The position numbers and the translations under genes were made by a program. 64,000 nt of DNA from Symbiodinium sp. CCMP2592 (Eukaryota; Sar; Dinophyceae; Suessiales; Symbiodiniaceae): positions 62,001 through 126,000 of the forward strand of contig CAJNDT010006182.1 of the NCBI GenBank assembly GCA_905221615.1. The letters are read 5' to 3'. How positions within the stretch are numbered: the stretch's first letter is position 1; the number at the start of each line of letters is the position of its first letter. The notes below the pieces were generated by a model. It did no database searches. It saw only the letters and a program-made list of their open reading frames with translations, and had not been told where the DNA came from. This document shows positions 37,628 through 48,200 of the stretch, one piece after another.

Positions 37628-40600
37628 TCACCTCCATCTTCGCGTGGTCGCAGGATCGCGGTCCCAGGGCCGGAGGTTTTCCTCTGGATACTGTTCCCGA
37701 TGCTTTCCCTTGTCCTTGCCTTTGTTTCGGCCTTTGCCGGCGGTGTAGTCGTAGTAGGAGTTGGAGTTCCAGCCTCCATGTTGCTCACCTCCGGTTCTCC
37801 CACGCCCTTTTGAAGGTCCCTTGGACGAAGAAGCGCTTTCACGTTCCTCCGTAGTGACAGGCGTGTCCAGGATGGAAGTACCACCTGGAGGGAGATAGTC
37901 AGCGGCCGAAATGTGGTGTAGGGCTTCAGTACGCTTGGTCGTCGGGTTTTGCTGTCTCTCAGCCTTGGATCTGTTCAATCTGTCCATGAAATGCGCAGGC
38001 ATTTGCACACTGTGGTCCACCAGCAAGCCGATGGTCTGGACTGACTGATCAGAATGAGTCAGCAGGATACCGACGGGGTCGATGTACAAGAAGTCCACCG
38101 GTCCAGTTGGCGTTGGTCGTAGCACTGAGAATTGTTGGTGTCCCGTCACCATTGGAATCACCTCGCACAGGACGTTCAGGCAACAAAAGTGCATAGCCTT
38201 CACATCTTCATCCCTTTCGCTCTTCAAGTAAGTAGTAGGGTTGAAGTTGTCCCTGCCAATTCCCATCATGTTGGCTCCCCGTGTAAGCAATGAAAGCATC
38301 TGGTTCGTCCGGAAGCGCTTCAAGGTGTAAGTCCCGTTGGGATCATACTGCTTGAGGTTTTCAGGCTCCTTGGCAAAGCGAATGATCTCCTCATCAGTCA
38401 CATCCTTGCTCACACCCGTTTCCCTATCCACTGCCGCCAAAGATCCCCACTTTCCGAGCACATCATAGCGTTGGCCAAGTGCGAAACTTTCCCTCATCTG
38501 GAACAACGGCATAGTCGCCCACTTTGCGAATCCTGACCAAGCCTTGTAGATGGATCTGCATACCACGTATGCCATGTACGAAAGAGCGGTCATGTTCGCA
38601 TCAATGCAATGGGCATTTCGCTTTCCAGAATAGTAGGATGGCTGCATGGCGGTACGTGCAAGTTGTAGCTCAGGATCGATGTTCAAAGACTGGCCGGTAA
38701 CGAAGACGGGACGACGTTCCTGTGCGATTGCTTCTGGAACTGCGTCATCAAAGTCCTCTCCTGGCTCTATGTCCATTTCTTCATCAGGTTCCTGTTCTGG
38801 ATCGTCCTCCGCGATGACAGATGGTTCTGGGATTTCCTCAGGTTCCGCAACGGTCTCTACCTCCATGGCTTCCTGCTCCTCTTCGGGCGCCTCAGGCACT
38901 GCGGCTGCTGCGGCTTCCATTGTCTGAGCAATGAAGTCACTGGGGATCTCCGTAGGAGTCTCCCGTTGTGGAGAACCTTGGTAATATCCGCTCGAAACGA
39001 ACTGTGACCAGCAAGACGTGCATCGGGAGAAACATGCTGGAACGATGTTGTAGCATGCCGGGCATACCCTCATTCTCCGTCCATCCTCGTCTCTGCGTAG
39101 GTCTTCGGGTCGCCAATTCTTGATGACAAACTTGATTCCTTTGTCCATGTAGTGATGCCGAACCGTGTTCTCCCTGTGGGACTCCAGGACAGTCGTGAGG
39201 TCTCGAATGATCTGCTCCTTGCTTGTGTCGTGGGGTCCAGGAGGCATCTCGCAAAGCAATTCCATGATCTTGCTTGGCGTTCGGTATCTCTCGAACTCAG
39301 GAAGCAACGGTGATGCATTGTAGTCCAACACCAGCTCTTTCTCCAACCGTTCATCGTAGATCTTTTCCACCAGAGCGAAAGAGTGTGTATCTCGAGGATC
39401 CGGGACGCAAAACCATACCTCCTTGACGAAATGGAAAGGTATCGTTCGGCCAACGATCATGATGCCGCTGTCTGTGATACGTCCATCCTCTCGTGCAAGG
39501 TCCTGCGATGGGACATGAAGGACCGCCAGTGGCATGTGCTTGGCGTCTCGTCCATGTACTCGCATCTTGGTCGTTGCGTTCCGGTGATCGAACGGCGCAA
39601 ACACCCCCCAATAGCTGTGGAGTCTGCCACCTTGGTTGCCTCGGAATTGGCGCCTATGGTCGAAGTCCCCGTCGGGGTCCTCCGAACCAGGCATGATGCC
39701 TTGCGTGACAATGGAATCCAAGTTGCGGCATGCCGTAGCGTGGAACGCACCTCCAAGACGTTGCAAGAGGGTCATAGATGGAGATATTGCGAACCTGTTC
39801 TTGTCCAACTGAAGCAAGTTGTTCTGGGGATCTGAGTGCGCAGAGTGACCACTCGTAGCCCGAACTGCCCATGGCTTCACCCAGCCGTTGCACATGTTCA
39901 GGTACCTCTGGCCATGCCGGCAATGATCGTTGTTCTGGATCTCCGTGATCTGGTCCTGAACCGATACCAACCTGTTCGAACCTGCTGATCCAAGAGTTTC
40001 CGTGCCGGGGTCCTTCACTCTCACACCCAGGAACTGCAACCGAATCTTGGCCTTGTGGCGTTTCGTGGCTGCAATCATGTTCCCTTGGAACAATAGCTGA
40101 AGTCTTTCATTGTACACTCTCTTCTTCTGTTGCTCATCGGTCCTTGAGACCGCTTCGGTGATGCGTCTGCTTTCATGGGTCCATAGTGGCTCATGCCTCA
40201 CCAAGTCTTCGATCATCACCCACCCTCCTTCATCACATTTGATGACGCTGTTGAATGCCACCTGGCACCTGTTGTCAAGCCATTCCGAGCCTGGGCGCCT
40301 GGCGATTCTGTGGCGCAGGTCAGATTGGATGCATGATAGCGCCCAATCCGCGTTCAGTCTGCGCTGACGGGTGATGTTGCGAAGGACAACTTCGTTCACG
40401 AGGTCCCATCGATTGTTGATGAAGCTTGCACCCTTGGTTGGGATCAGGTCGAGAATCCCGCACCGGATTGGCCTTCCGCCGCCGATGGATTCATAGCCTG
40501 CATTGGTGTAGCTATGAGTGGTATCATCGTAAGCAAAGCTAGGACGGTCTCCTCGTTGAGGTAGGCGTCGGTCGCGATGGTCCGAAAGCTGCTCAATGAG

Positions 40601-43600
40601 GTCCACCACTCGCTGGCTATTCTCTGGTCCCGATTCCTGCAGTGGTACGCCACAAGCATCATGTAGGCCCCGACGGTTCTCCACATCCGTGCAGAGATTG
40701 TGTTTGTTCTCATAACGGATCAAGACCACATCACCCCGTACGGCTTCGCCTCCGCGTCGCGGTCGGGCTTTGGCCTTGGGTCGTCGGTCCGAGGATGCAA
40801 CACTCACATGGTCTGTGGTGTCAACGTCCATTGGCTCAGCCTCTTGTGGAGGTACTCGACGTGGATATCGAAGAAGGCTTTCCTTGATAATCTGGACGCC
40901 TCGAAGTACCAGATCCCGGGTCGCAGCATTTTCTGTGCAATTGGACAGAGTGTGTAGATCACTGCCACAAGCGACACAGAACGTGATGCGGTCGCTTCCG
41001 ACTGACATTTCGCCCTGAGCGAGTACGCCCACATAGTCCTGAAGCTGCGCGACAAATCCTTCACGAATTGCATGCCTGGGATCAGGGCCTTCTGCACCTT
41101 GTTCTTCTTCGGGTTGCGCATCCACATCTACATCCTGTGCAGGTATTGGTGGAGCAACTGAGAACCCTGGATCGTCCGTGACGTTGTCAGCGGCCTGTGT
41201 CTCGTCGGTTCTCGCAATCTCTACAGGGTAGATATCACCATCGACGATCACTGTGAAATCAATCACGAGGTCAGCGGACATGTTGTTGACGATCTCAGCG
41301 ACTGCTTCATTCTTCTTGGGCGGTGTCCTTTTGCGCGGGGAGTCAACCGTGATCAGCTCGATAGCTTCGGCCGACGCGTAGCGGAAGAATGATCTTTCGA
41401 TTCCCCTCGCGCACGCATTTGCTCCCTCAAGGCCACCCCAATTCGGAAAATGACTTGGATGTCTCATTGCAATTGTAAGAAGCCCGAGCGCCAGCTCCAC
41501 TGTGTCACCCAGGAGCTCTTCCTTGGGCAAGACTGACCCTCTGTAGCATTCTTGGCGCTCTTCCGGAGTCAAAAGCATCCTCATGAAACCAGCATAAGCG
41601 CAGTTCCCGGCATCGTAGTAGCAGATGTAGCATGTCTTGCCTTCGGAGTCGTACCCTCTGTCCCACGCCAACTGTTTGGCCTTTCCCCATGCCGCGTACT
41701 CGATGGCCTGACTGGCTGTGATTCGGAGACCACCGTAGTGAGAAACCGTCTTGCCGATGTCTTCATAGACCATCTCCGCACAAACTTTGAGGAACTCCTT
41801 GATGTCCACACGAGGATCCACAAATTGGAGCCTCAGGTCATAAAGGTGCTTTGCGCAAGCCAAGGTGTACTTCTGGGACGTGATCAAGTCATTGAAGGAG
41901 CCGATTTGATGCTGCATCTTCAAGGCTGAAGTATGCGCGCACCCAATGCAGTGTCCAGGATACCCGTTTCCGGTCGGCTTGAAGAAGGCTTGTGCGTAGC
42001 ACTCAGCCAACTTCATTGCTTCACATCCAGAGCAATAGAACGTTCTCCCTTTGACATAACCAGTGTTCAGGGTCGCATAGGTGTCGATCCTGAACCAGTA
42101 GTGCCTGTTGTCGTAGTAGGCTTCGGGAACGGTCATGGCGATGTCAAAATCCTGCCAGGTGACTGTGGACGATTCAGCGACCGTGTCACCCTGGGCACCC
42201 GACCTGATCTGTTGCTGCTGTTCTCCCGTAAACCATGTCTGCGAAATCTTGGTGGACGTCTTGACTTCACTCTTGTCCTCCCAAATCTCGACAAGCGACG
42301 GGTGAGCGACTGAGTCGGTTCGGACAGTTTCGTCCCATGAGCGAACTTTCGATGCCTCAACAAAGCACGTGGATACCATCTTCTCGCAGAACAGCTGCTT
42401 CTCGTAGATAGCGAAGCCCAATTTGAACCTGACCCGATTGTCCGGTGCTGGCACCTTTTCGGCTGACAGTGTATGTACGCCTGATGACGCATGTTTCGCC
42501 TGGCTATACATTCTTGACCAAAACGAAGATCCATGAATCACCACGCATGCTCGGGCCCGCAACTCCAGTTCAATATACATTCCCAGCGCGTGGAAGCCGT
42601 TGAACATAGAAGCTTTCTGTCGAAGGTAATTGCTGGCTGCTCCTACGAACCGTAAGTCATGATTGATGTTGACAATTGGAGGGCGCGTGGTACGCTTCCC
42701 TGCCGCAATGATAGGGTCAACGTACGTGACCTTGAGCTGTCGCTGCAAGTCAGCACGAATTGCTGCTCCGTCTCCGACCTCACTCATCGGAAATGATATG
42801 TTCTCGATGAGGATCGCCTGGAGAGACAGATGGTAATGCAACGTGACGGTTGCAAGCTGCTCTTCAGTCAAGCCATCCAATGTCTCATTCACAGATTCCA
42901 ACGATCCCTTTGTGACTTGGAAGTTGTAGTTGGCACCTGCGGTGATCGACGGGCTCACAATGTAGATCTCACTCCATCCATGCATGACGAGATTTTCTCT
43001 CACTGTATGCGATGACCCTCTGGTCCTTGCGACCATGTCAAAGTCTTGGACGAGGATTGTGCATTGAGAGCGCATAGTCGCGGCATCAGGCTTGCCACCC
43101 ATACCCAAACTATTGCGAAATCCGTTCAGCGTGTTCATGGTGTTGATCCTTGCTTCTGCCGGAATTTCATCGTTGTCGACAAGATCGTTGTCTGCCTCGA
43201 TCATCACTGCCGAGGTAAGCATTGGAGGAGAAGGAAGATGCACGCATGACACCAATGCCAATGCATGGTACAGCCGTGAATACATCCGTAACCACATCTT
43301 CGTACTCAGCTTCACGTAGACCTTCAGGTTGAGACCCTTGTCGTCACTTTGAGAGACGGAACGAATCCTTGCCAAGTAGGTCACCAGTCTTCTGACGTAA
43401 TGCTGAATCGGTGTGGTCCCCACGTCGTGGTTGGCCACGAACTTTGGCGTCTCATCAATGGTAGGTGGGTACTCGTCTTGATCACGGGTCGTCGCCAGCA
43501 AGCTCGAGCGACAGCCCTTTTCATCGATGTTGACATAATGGTACCAACTTTCCTGAGCGCCAGCGGGGATTGGAGCTTCCTCCCATGTCGGTTGCGATGG

Positions 43601-45118
43601 TTCCTCTTCCGGTTGCGAAGTCGATGGTTGTGGAGGAGGTGCCGCGGAAGATGATGACGCCGATGCCGTTGCCTCGTCCGTCCTTGCCCTCTTTGGTCCG
43701 TGGCTAGGGGTGGCTCGAGGCTCGGCAGCGGATCCTTGCGATTGTCCCGGCGTTCTTCCATGCTCAGGGTGCACGATTCCTTCCGGTTCGAGGTTGCTTG
43801 CCGTAGGCATCGCAACTCTCCCCGTTGAGTATACCCAGCTAGGATGCCGTTGAAGATTGGGCGGAAATAGGCCATCATCTTGCATAAGCGGACTTGGTGC
43901 CCCCATCTGTTGGAATTCTGCTTCCCATATGCCCAACGTGGCGCGTTTGGTAGAGCAGTCGACCACGTACCCAGATTCAACTCCGCACTGATTCCAGGTG
44001 TAGCTACGGAACGCATCCGGCAATTGGAAGCCGTTCCTGTCCTGATCTGCGCATACAGCATCCACATGGTGCTTGAGGAAAGCATACGTGGTGTAGTCGG
44101 AATCAGGGAGCACATCGTTGGACCATCTGTAATGCGGGTGTCCAGTTTCTGGATCAACCCATGATACGTAGGAATGAAGCACGTGGAGACAGACACTGAA
44201 CGCCTGGAGCGAGTTCATCGCAAAGGCGAGCGGATGTCCCATGCCTTGAGGCATTGTGCGCATCATCAAAGCCAGCTGGTGAACGTTGAGTGGCGTAGCG
44301 CCATCGTTGCTCGCTGCACATTCCTGGTTGTAGGTCCGTAGTCCATACCCAGTGTGTTTTGCGAACATGTACATCAGCTTGCACACCCTACATAACGTAG
44401 GCTCCGCCAACAGGTCTGATTGGTCAGGTGCTCTACCTGACATAGGCAACTTGTGGTAGTAGTCCTGATTCACCGTATACCATTGTTGAATTCTCGTGTC
44501 TGTCACAGTCTGGTAGGGCGTCTCCACGGAGTTGATGAGAACGGCGAGGTTGTAGTACCCGTCCGCACTGACGATGTTCCTTGTTGCAGTGTTCAAGTCG
44601 AACCGAACTTGTTTTCGTTCTTGTTCCAGTTCAACTACAGCCAATTTTGCATCATCGCGGATCACTTCCTCATCCACCATAAACCTGGTGATGGCATTGA
44701 ACTTCCCCTCGTAGTCAGCAACAATGTGTTTGAGACCTCCACCAAACTTGATGACCATGGCGAGTATCTCCCCATAGGGTTTGTCCATGTACTCCTCAGG
44801 GGCAGCAAATAAGCAAGCTTTGAGGATTTCTCGGACTCGAATGGAAAGATCCCCTCCTGGCGACAGATTTGCACACGTGAACAGCAAGACCAACGGAGGT
44901 GCTTTGAACGCTGCCCATGTGCGAATGAGATCATTGTCGACCACTTTGTCTTTCGTAATCTTCGGCGGGAGCGAAACGCTCTGCGACGAATCCCCAGAAT
45001 ACATCTCCAGGAACTTGTGGAACTTCAGAAACGTTCGCATCATCCCACCAGACGGGAAAACTTCTTCGTGGTCCACTCCTTCGAAGGCCAGCTCGTAGGC
45101 ATTGTAGCTTTCAGCCAT
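37628..45118 (-). CDS. Copia ORF3: 2496-aa protein with Tpt1/KptA-like domain
   Basis: Third ORF of the element, starting at ATG 45118 in a good context, 112 nt after the ORF2 stop. Residues about 1598-1903 match the layout of RNA 2'-phosphotransferases (Tpt1/KptA), which remove a splice-junction 2'-phosphate using NAD+: an LRH pair (R1602, H1603), DEGGWVMIEDLV as in the family's winged-helix part, VRATSGHS (R1753), a FHATACRNLDSIVTQGI segment like the family's HGT...I..GI, and a further Arg in HGRDAKHMPLAV (R1857). These are the four catalytic positions known for the family. The domain is longer than the usual 180-210 residues because of insertions. Other visible parts are Cys clusters near 1028-1062, 1160-1176 and 1376-1392, a CPAC...CTSC knuckle at 2017-2040, acidic/Pro-rich linkers near 450-520 and 2050-2120, and a Gly/Lys/Arg-rich C-terminus that may bind RNA. 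Residues 1-1000 are not recognised. No membrane or signal segment suggests an envelope protein. Confidence 0.85.
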   Translation of the reverse strand: MAESYNAYELAFEGVDHEEVFPSGGMMRTFLKFHKFLEMYSGDSSQSVSLPPKITKDKVVDNDLIRTWAAFKAPPLVLLFTCANLSPGGDLSIRVREILKACLFAAPEEYMDKPYGEILAMVIKFGGGLKHIVADYEGKFNAITRFMVDEEVIRDDAKLAVVELEQERKQVRFDLNTATRNIVSADGYYNLAVLINSVETPYQTVTDTRIQQWYTVNQDYYHKLPMSGRAPDQSDLLAEPTLCRVCKLMYMFAKHTGYGLRTYNQECAASNDGATPLNVHQLALMMRTMPQGMGHPLAFAMNSLQAFSVCLHVLHSYVSWVDPETGHPHYRWSNDVLPDSDYTTYAFLKHHVDAVCADQDRNGFQLPDAFRSYTWNQCGVESGYVVDCSTKRATLGIWEAEFQQMGAPSPLMQDDGLFPPNLQRHPSWVYSTGRVAMPTASNLEPEGIVHPEHGRTPGQSQGSAAEPRATPSHGPKRARTDEATASASSSSAAPPPQPSTSQPEEEPSQPTWEEAPIPAGAQESWYHYVNIDEKGCRSSLLATTRDQDEYPPTIDETPKFVANHDVGTTPIQHYVRRLVTYLARIRSVSQSDDKGLNLKVYVKLSTKMWLRMYSRLYHALALVSCVHLPSPPMLTSAVMIEADNDLVDNDEIPAEARINTMNTLNGFRNSLGMGGKPDAATMRSQCTILVQDFDMVARTRGSSHTVRENLVMHGWSEIYIVSPSITAGANYNFQVTKGSLESVNETLDGLTEEQLATVTLHYHLSLQAILIENISFPMSEVGDGAAIRADLQRQLKVTYVDPIIAAGKRTTRPPIVNINHDLRFVGAASNYLRQKASMFNGFHALGMYIELELRARACVVIHGSSFWSRMYSQAKHASSGVHTLSAEKVPAPDNRVRFKLGFAIYEKQLFCEKMVSTCFVEASKVRSWDETVRTDSVAHPSLVEIWEDKSEVKTSTKISQTWFTGEQQQQIRSGAQGDTVAESSTVTWQDFDIAMTVPEAYYDNRHYWFRIDTYATLNTGYVKGRTFYCSGCEAMKLAECYAQAFFKPTGNGYPGHCIGCAHTSALKMQHQIGSFNDLITSQKYTLACAKHLYDLRLQFVDPRVDIKEFLKVCAEMVYEDIGKTVSHYGGLRITASQAIEYAAWGKAKQLAWDRGYDSEGKTCYICYYDAGNCAYAGFMRMLLTPEERQECYRGSVLPKEELLGDTVELALGLLTIAMRHPSHFPNWGGLEGANACARGIERSFFRYASAEAIELITVDSPRKRTPPKKNEAVAEIVNNMSADLVIDFTVIVDGDIYPVEIARTDETQAADNVTDDPGFSVAPPIPAQDVDVDAQPEEEQGAEGPDPRHAIREGFVAQLQDYVGVLAQGEMSVGSDRITFCVACGSDLHTLSNCTENAATRDLVLRGVQIIKESLLRYPRRVPPQEAEPMDVDTTDHVSVASSDRRPKAKARPRRGGEAVRGDVVLIRYENKHNLCTDVENRRGLHDACGVPLQESGPENSQRVVDLIEQLSDHRDRRLPQRGDRPSFAYDDTTHSYTNAGYESIGGGRPIRCGILDLIPTKGASFINNRWDLVNEVVLRNITRQRRLNADWALSCIQSDLRHRIARRPGSEWLDNRCQVAFNSVIKCDEGGWVMIEDLVRHEPLWTHESRRITEAVSRTDEQQKKRVYNERLQLLFQGNMIAATKRHKAKIRLQFLGVRVKDPGTETLGSAGSNRLVSVQDQITEIQNNDHCRHGQRYLNMCNGWVKPWAVRATSGHSAHSDPQNNLLQLDKNRFAISPSMTLLQRLGGAFHATACRNLDSIVTQGIMPGSEDPDGDFDHRRQFRGNQGGRLHSYWGVFAPFDHRNATTKMRVHGRDAKHMPLAVLHVPSQDLAREDGRITDSGIMIVGRTIPFHFVKEVWFCVPDPRDTHSFALVEKIYDERLEKELVLDYNASPLLPEFERYRTPSKIMELLCEMPPGPHDTSKEQIIRDLTTVLESHRENTVRHHYMDKGIKFVIKNWRPEDLRRDEDGRRMRVCPACYNIVPACFSRCTSCWSQFVSSGYYQGSPQRETPTEIPSDFIAQTMEAAAAAVPEAPEEEQEAMEVETVAEPEEIPEPSVIAEDDPEQEPDEEMDIEPGEDFDDAVPEAIAQERRPVFVTGQSLNIDPELQLARTAMQPSYYSGKRNAHCIDANMTALSYMAYVVCRSIYKAWSGFAKWATMPLFQMRESFALGQRYDVLGKWGSLAAVDRETGVSKDVTDEEIIRFAKEPENLKQYDPNGTYTLKRFRTNQMLSLLTRGANMMGIGRDNFNPTTYLKSERDEDVKAMHFCCLNVLCEVIPMVTGHQQFSVLRPTPTGPVDFLYIDPVGILLTHSDQSVQTIGLLVDHSVQMPAHFMDRLNRSKAERQQNPTTKRTEALHHISAADYLPPGGTSILDTPVTTEERESASSSKGPSKGRGRTGGEQHGGWNSNSYYDYTAGKGRNKGKDKGKHREQYPEENLRPWDRDPATTRRWR

Positions 45119-45230
45119 GGCTCGGGTTTCGGTCCTTCCTCCGTAGGAGGGAAGTCCCTACACCCTACTCGACTTCACGGTTCCGGGTTCTCCGTAAGAG
45201 GCACCCTTCCCCGATCCGTCTGGTCAGACC
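45119..45230 (-). other. ORF2-ORF3 spacer with hairpin
   Basis: A 112-nt gap between the ORF2 stop and ORF3 ATG. It contains an inverted repeat at 45136-45153 (TTCCTCC, loop GTA, GGAGGGAA) able to form a 7-bp stem with one bulged base. It is the natural place for a splice acceptor or other device for expressing ORF3, but I see no known motif. Confidence 0.5.
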
Positions 45231-48200
45231 TTAGTTGTTCCTTAGTTGGGGCTGTCTAATAGCCCCTTCATCAGCGTCTACACACTGATGTTGCTGCCAT
45301 GCAATGTCCTCAGATTCATGTGCAACATGACTGACACTGACATGAGCTCGAACAAGGCTGCGAACATTCCTCGCAATTGACCGCCATGAGACATCAATGC
45401 GCTGCGACAAACTGCTCTTCGAATCATGGTCCAAGCAATCATCCGGTCTCACCATCAAACGATCCGCTTCAGGCATGTTAGAGAACATGATCCTGCGTCC
45501 ACCACCATCGCCGTCAGCACCAACATGATCATCAACCTTAACCTTCGTCACCTTGCCACTTGAAACAAGAGCATGCAACTCTGGCCAAGACCAACATGAA
45601 CATGAAGAAGGCATGTCAAGCGAAAAATAGACGTCGGAAAATTCCGCACACTTCTTCAGCAGGCGTTTGAGAGATTTCAAGACACTTCTGAAAACCTTGT
45701 ACTTCCCACCAGAACGTTTCTCACCCCCCACGCAAGCCCCTTCACTACTTCCAGGACCAGCACCTGATCGCAAAAGCGATGCCACGAATAGCACAGGTGT
45801 GCGCAGGTCGTTCCGGCACGCATCCTTGATCGTACCGATAAGGTTGTCCTCATCGGCTTTGGAGCTGATCAGCTCCTTGCAAGTTATGCGAGAGCAACCC
45901 TTAGTGGACTTAGGCACGGCGTAGCCATTACCCAAGCCACAGAGGTCAACAATCATGCGGTCTGGCTTTCGTCCACCAGCCTTCGACGGCATGGCTACCA
46001 ATCTCCCATCGCCAGTTGCCTGAAATTTCAAGGCTTTAAGCAATCTTCTGGAGATTTGGCTAGTCAACTCGCATTTATCAGATCGATCCTTAGCGTCCGA
46101 ATCAGTCATGTGCAAATGTTTGGACGAGCACACATCAGACGACTTAGGATGCAACGCGACGTTTGCGGCAATGTACTCCCATTCATCCTTGCAGTAGCCG
46201 AGCTCAACGGCGGTTCCGGGAGATACAGGATCCCGAAAGGTATAACGTTGCCCGTGAGTGCATCCTTGGATCTTGATGCTCTTCCACATGGCATCTTCCT
46301 GAAGTCCCTTGTACTGCTTGGTTTCCTGGACTGGTACTCGAGGAGGCACTTCGATGATGATTTGGAACCCCCATGATGCCGCTCTGCGCGCAATTCTTTG
46401 GACGACCTCCCCCCATGGGTAGTCTGTCCGCAATTTGGCCCTTTCAGGGTTGTCAGCGATTTTCCGACTCAGCCACGAATTCTTGCCCAACACCCCTGCA
46501 CCAATGAAGATTACGGAGTTAGGGTTGTCTTTCCTTGCTTCCACCACATCAAAGAGGTAGGCGCACATGGCGTCGTCAACTTCTCGCCCCATACTCAGAA
46601 CATTTACTTGCAGCCCAGGGTCGTAGTGCGAATCAGGAGCATGCTGGGCGATGCAATCCTTGCCTGGAGCATACTCATTCCACCAGTTCTCCTCATCGAC
46701 TCCTATCAATGTCCACACCGTCACTGCCTTTGGAGCATCTTTGATAGTGATACGGTACTTCCACCGGCTGTAAGGATTCTTGTAAGTATGGACCAACCTT
46801 CCATCGTGGTCGAGGAATTGGATCACCAGGCCCTCCTTGGGTTTGTTTTCGGCGAAATTGACCACGTGAGGCACAATTGCTCCATCATATCCTTGATATT
46901 CCCTTTTCTGTTCCGCCGCATCATGCCATACATCTTCGTACACCGACGACCATTGGTCATAACCAAATTGAGAGGCTTGACTTTTGGACTGGCCGTTGAA
47001 ACAAAATCCCTGGTGCAATGTAAAGCCCTGGTACCCCCCATGGATGGCACGCGCCAGTGTGACAACCACCGCTCGCCATTTGGCGGGCAGGGCGCGCACA
47101 TAAGACTGGCCTAGAGGCGGTTCAGGAGGAGGCAAAAACGGCGGCGCAAGGACGTCCGCAATGGCGGCGGGGCGCAAATGCCCCCGTACCGGATGGTACT
47201 GAAACACAGCACGCTCCACGTAGCGGTCGAACTTGCCCGGTGTGTCAAGGATAGCAGCACGATCCTCCATCTGGTGCCACTGCCCTTCACGAAGAATCCA
47301 AGTCGACCGAAGGTAACGACCAGGCGGCAACGCAGAAGGCGGCCCCCGCAACATGCGCGGGAACTTGACAACCAGGATGGGGTCCACACTGTCATGTTCT
47401 TGCAAGCCTTCCTTACTCGACAATCCAGCGCGATACAACACCTGAGGGAGGATCGGCGTCTGCGTGTAAGGAAAACAAGGCACCTCGCTCTTGAACGAGT
47501 AGTGCTGCTGACCCTTCTCATCCGTGCTTTGGGTATGAGTAGGGCGCATCAGATCCATAATCTCTTGGGAGCCGATGAGATCCGGCGGAAAGATGTTGAT
47601 GAGCTGACACGCATGTGTCCAGGACACGGAATCCTTGAACGACTTGGTGTGTATGTCCGCTGACATCTTGGCAGTGACCTCATAGGCAAGAGAAACGTAA
47701 CCTTCCTGAAAGATAGAATGCATCCATCCAATGCAGATACCGTGGGTACGTTCCAAGTGACGCATAGTCGGATTCTTGCCCGTGCGAATCACCCCGATCA
47801 TGGTCTGGTTGTCGTCGTAGAAGACGAAGTTGGGGTCTTGCCCCCCAAGCTGCTGCCACAACGTGATAGCAGGCAATCCAAGACGTGACATGGCAAAGTC
47901 GGCCGCGACAATCTCGGCCTCAGGTGTGGAATGACTCAAGCATCCCTGCCTTTTGCTAAGTCCCGCCAAGGGAAATCTTGTGTGAGAACCTTGAATGTGC
48001 AAATGAGCACCGGAGGTAGATTTCAAACTTTCTCCACAACCTGCATAGTCCGCATCTGCAAACAGCCCGATGGACGAGTCCTCCAAGGAGTTCCCGACCC
48101 ATCCAATCATCATGTGATGTTTGGACTGGTGCACATAGGCCATGAGATGATGAAGAAGAGCATCCTCCTTCTTGGTCCATTTCGTGATCTTGCGTGCGAG

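Noticed and set aside
37628-45118. ORF3 as an envelope gene
   Set aside because: Position fits, but there is no signal peptide, no clear membrane anchor, and an intracellular RNA-enzyme-like domain is present.
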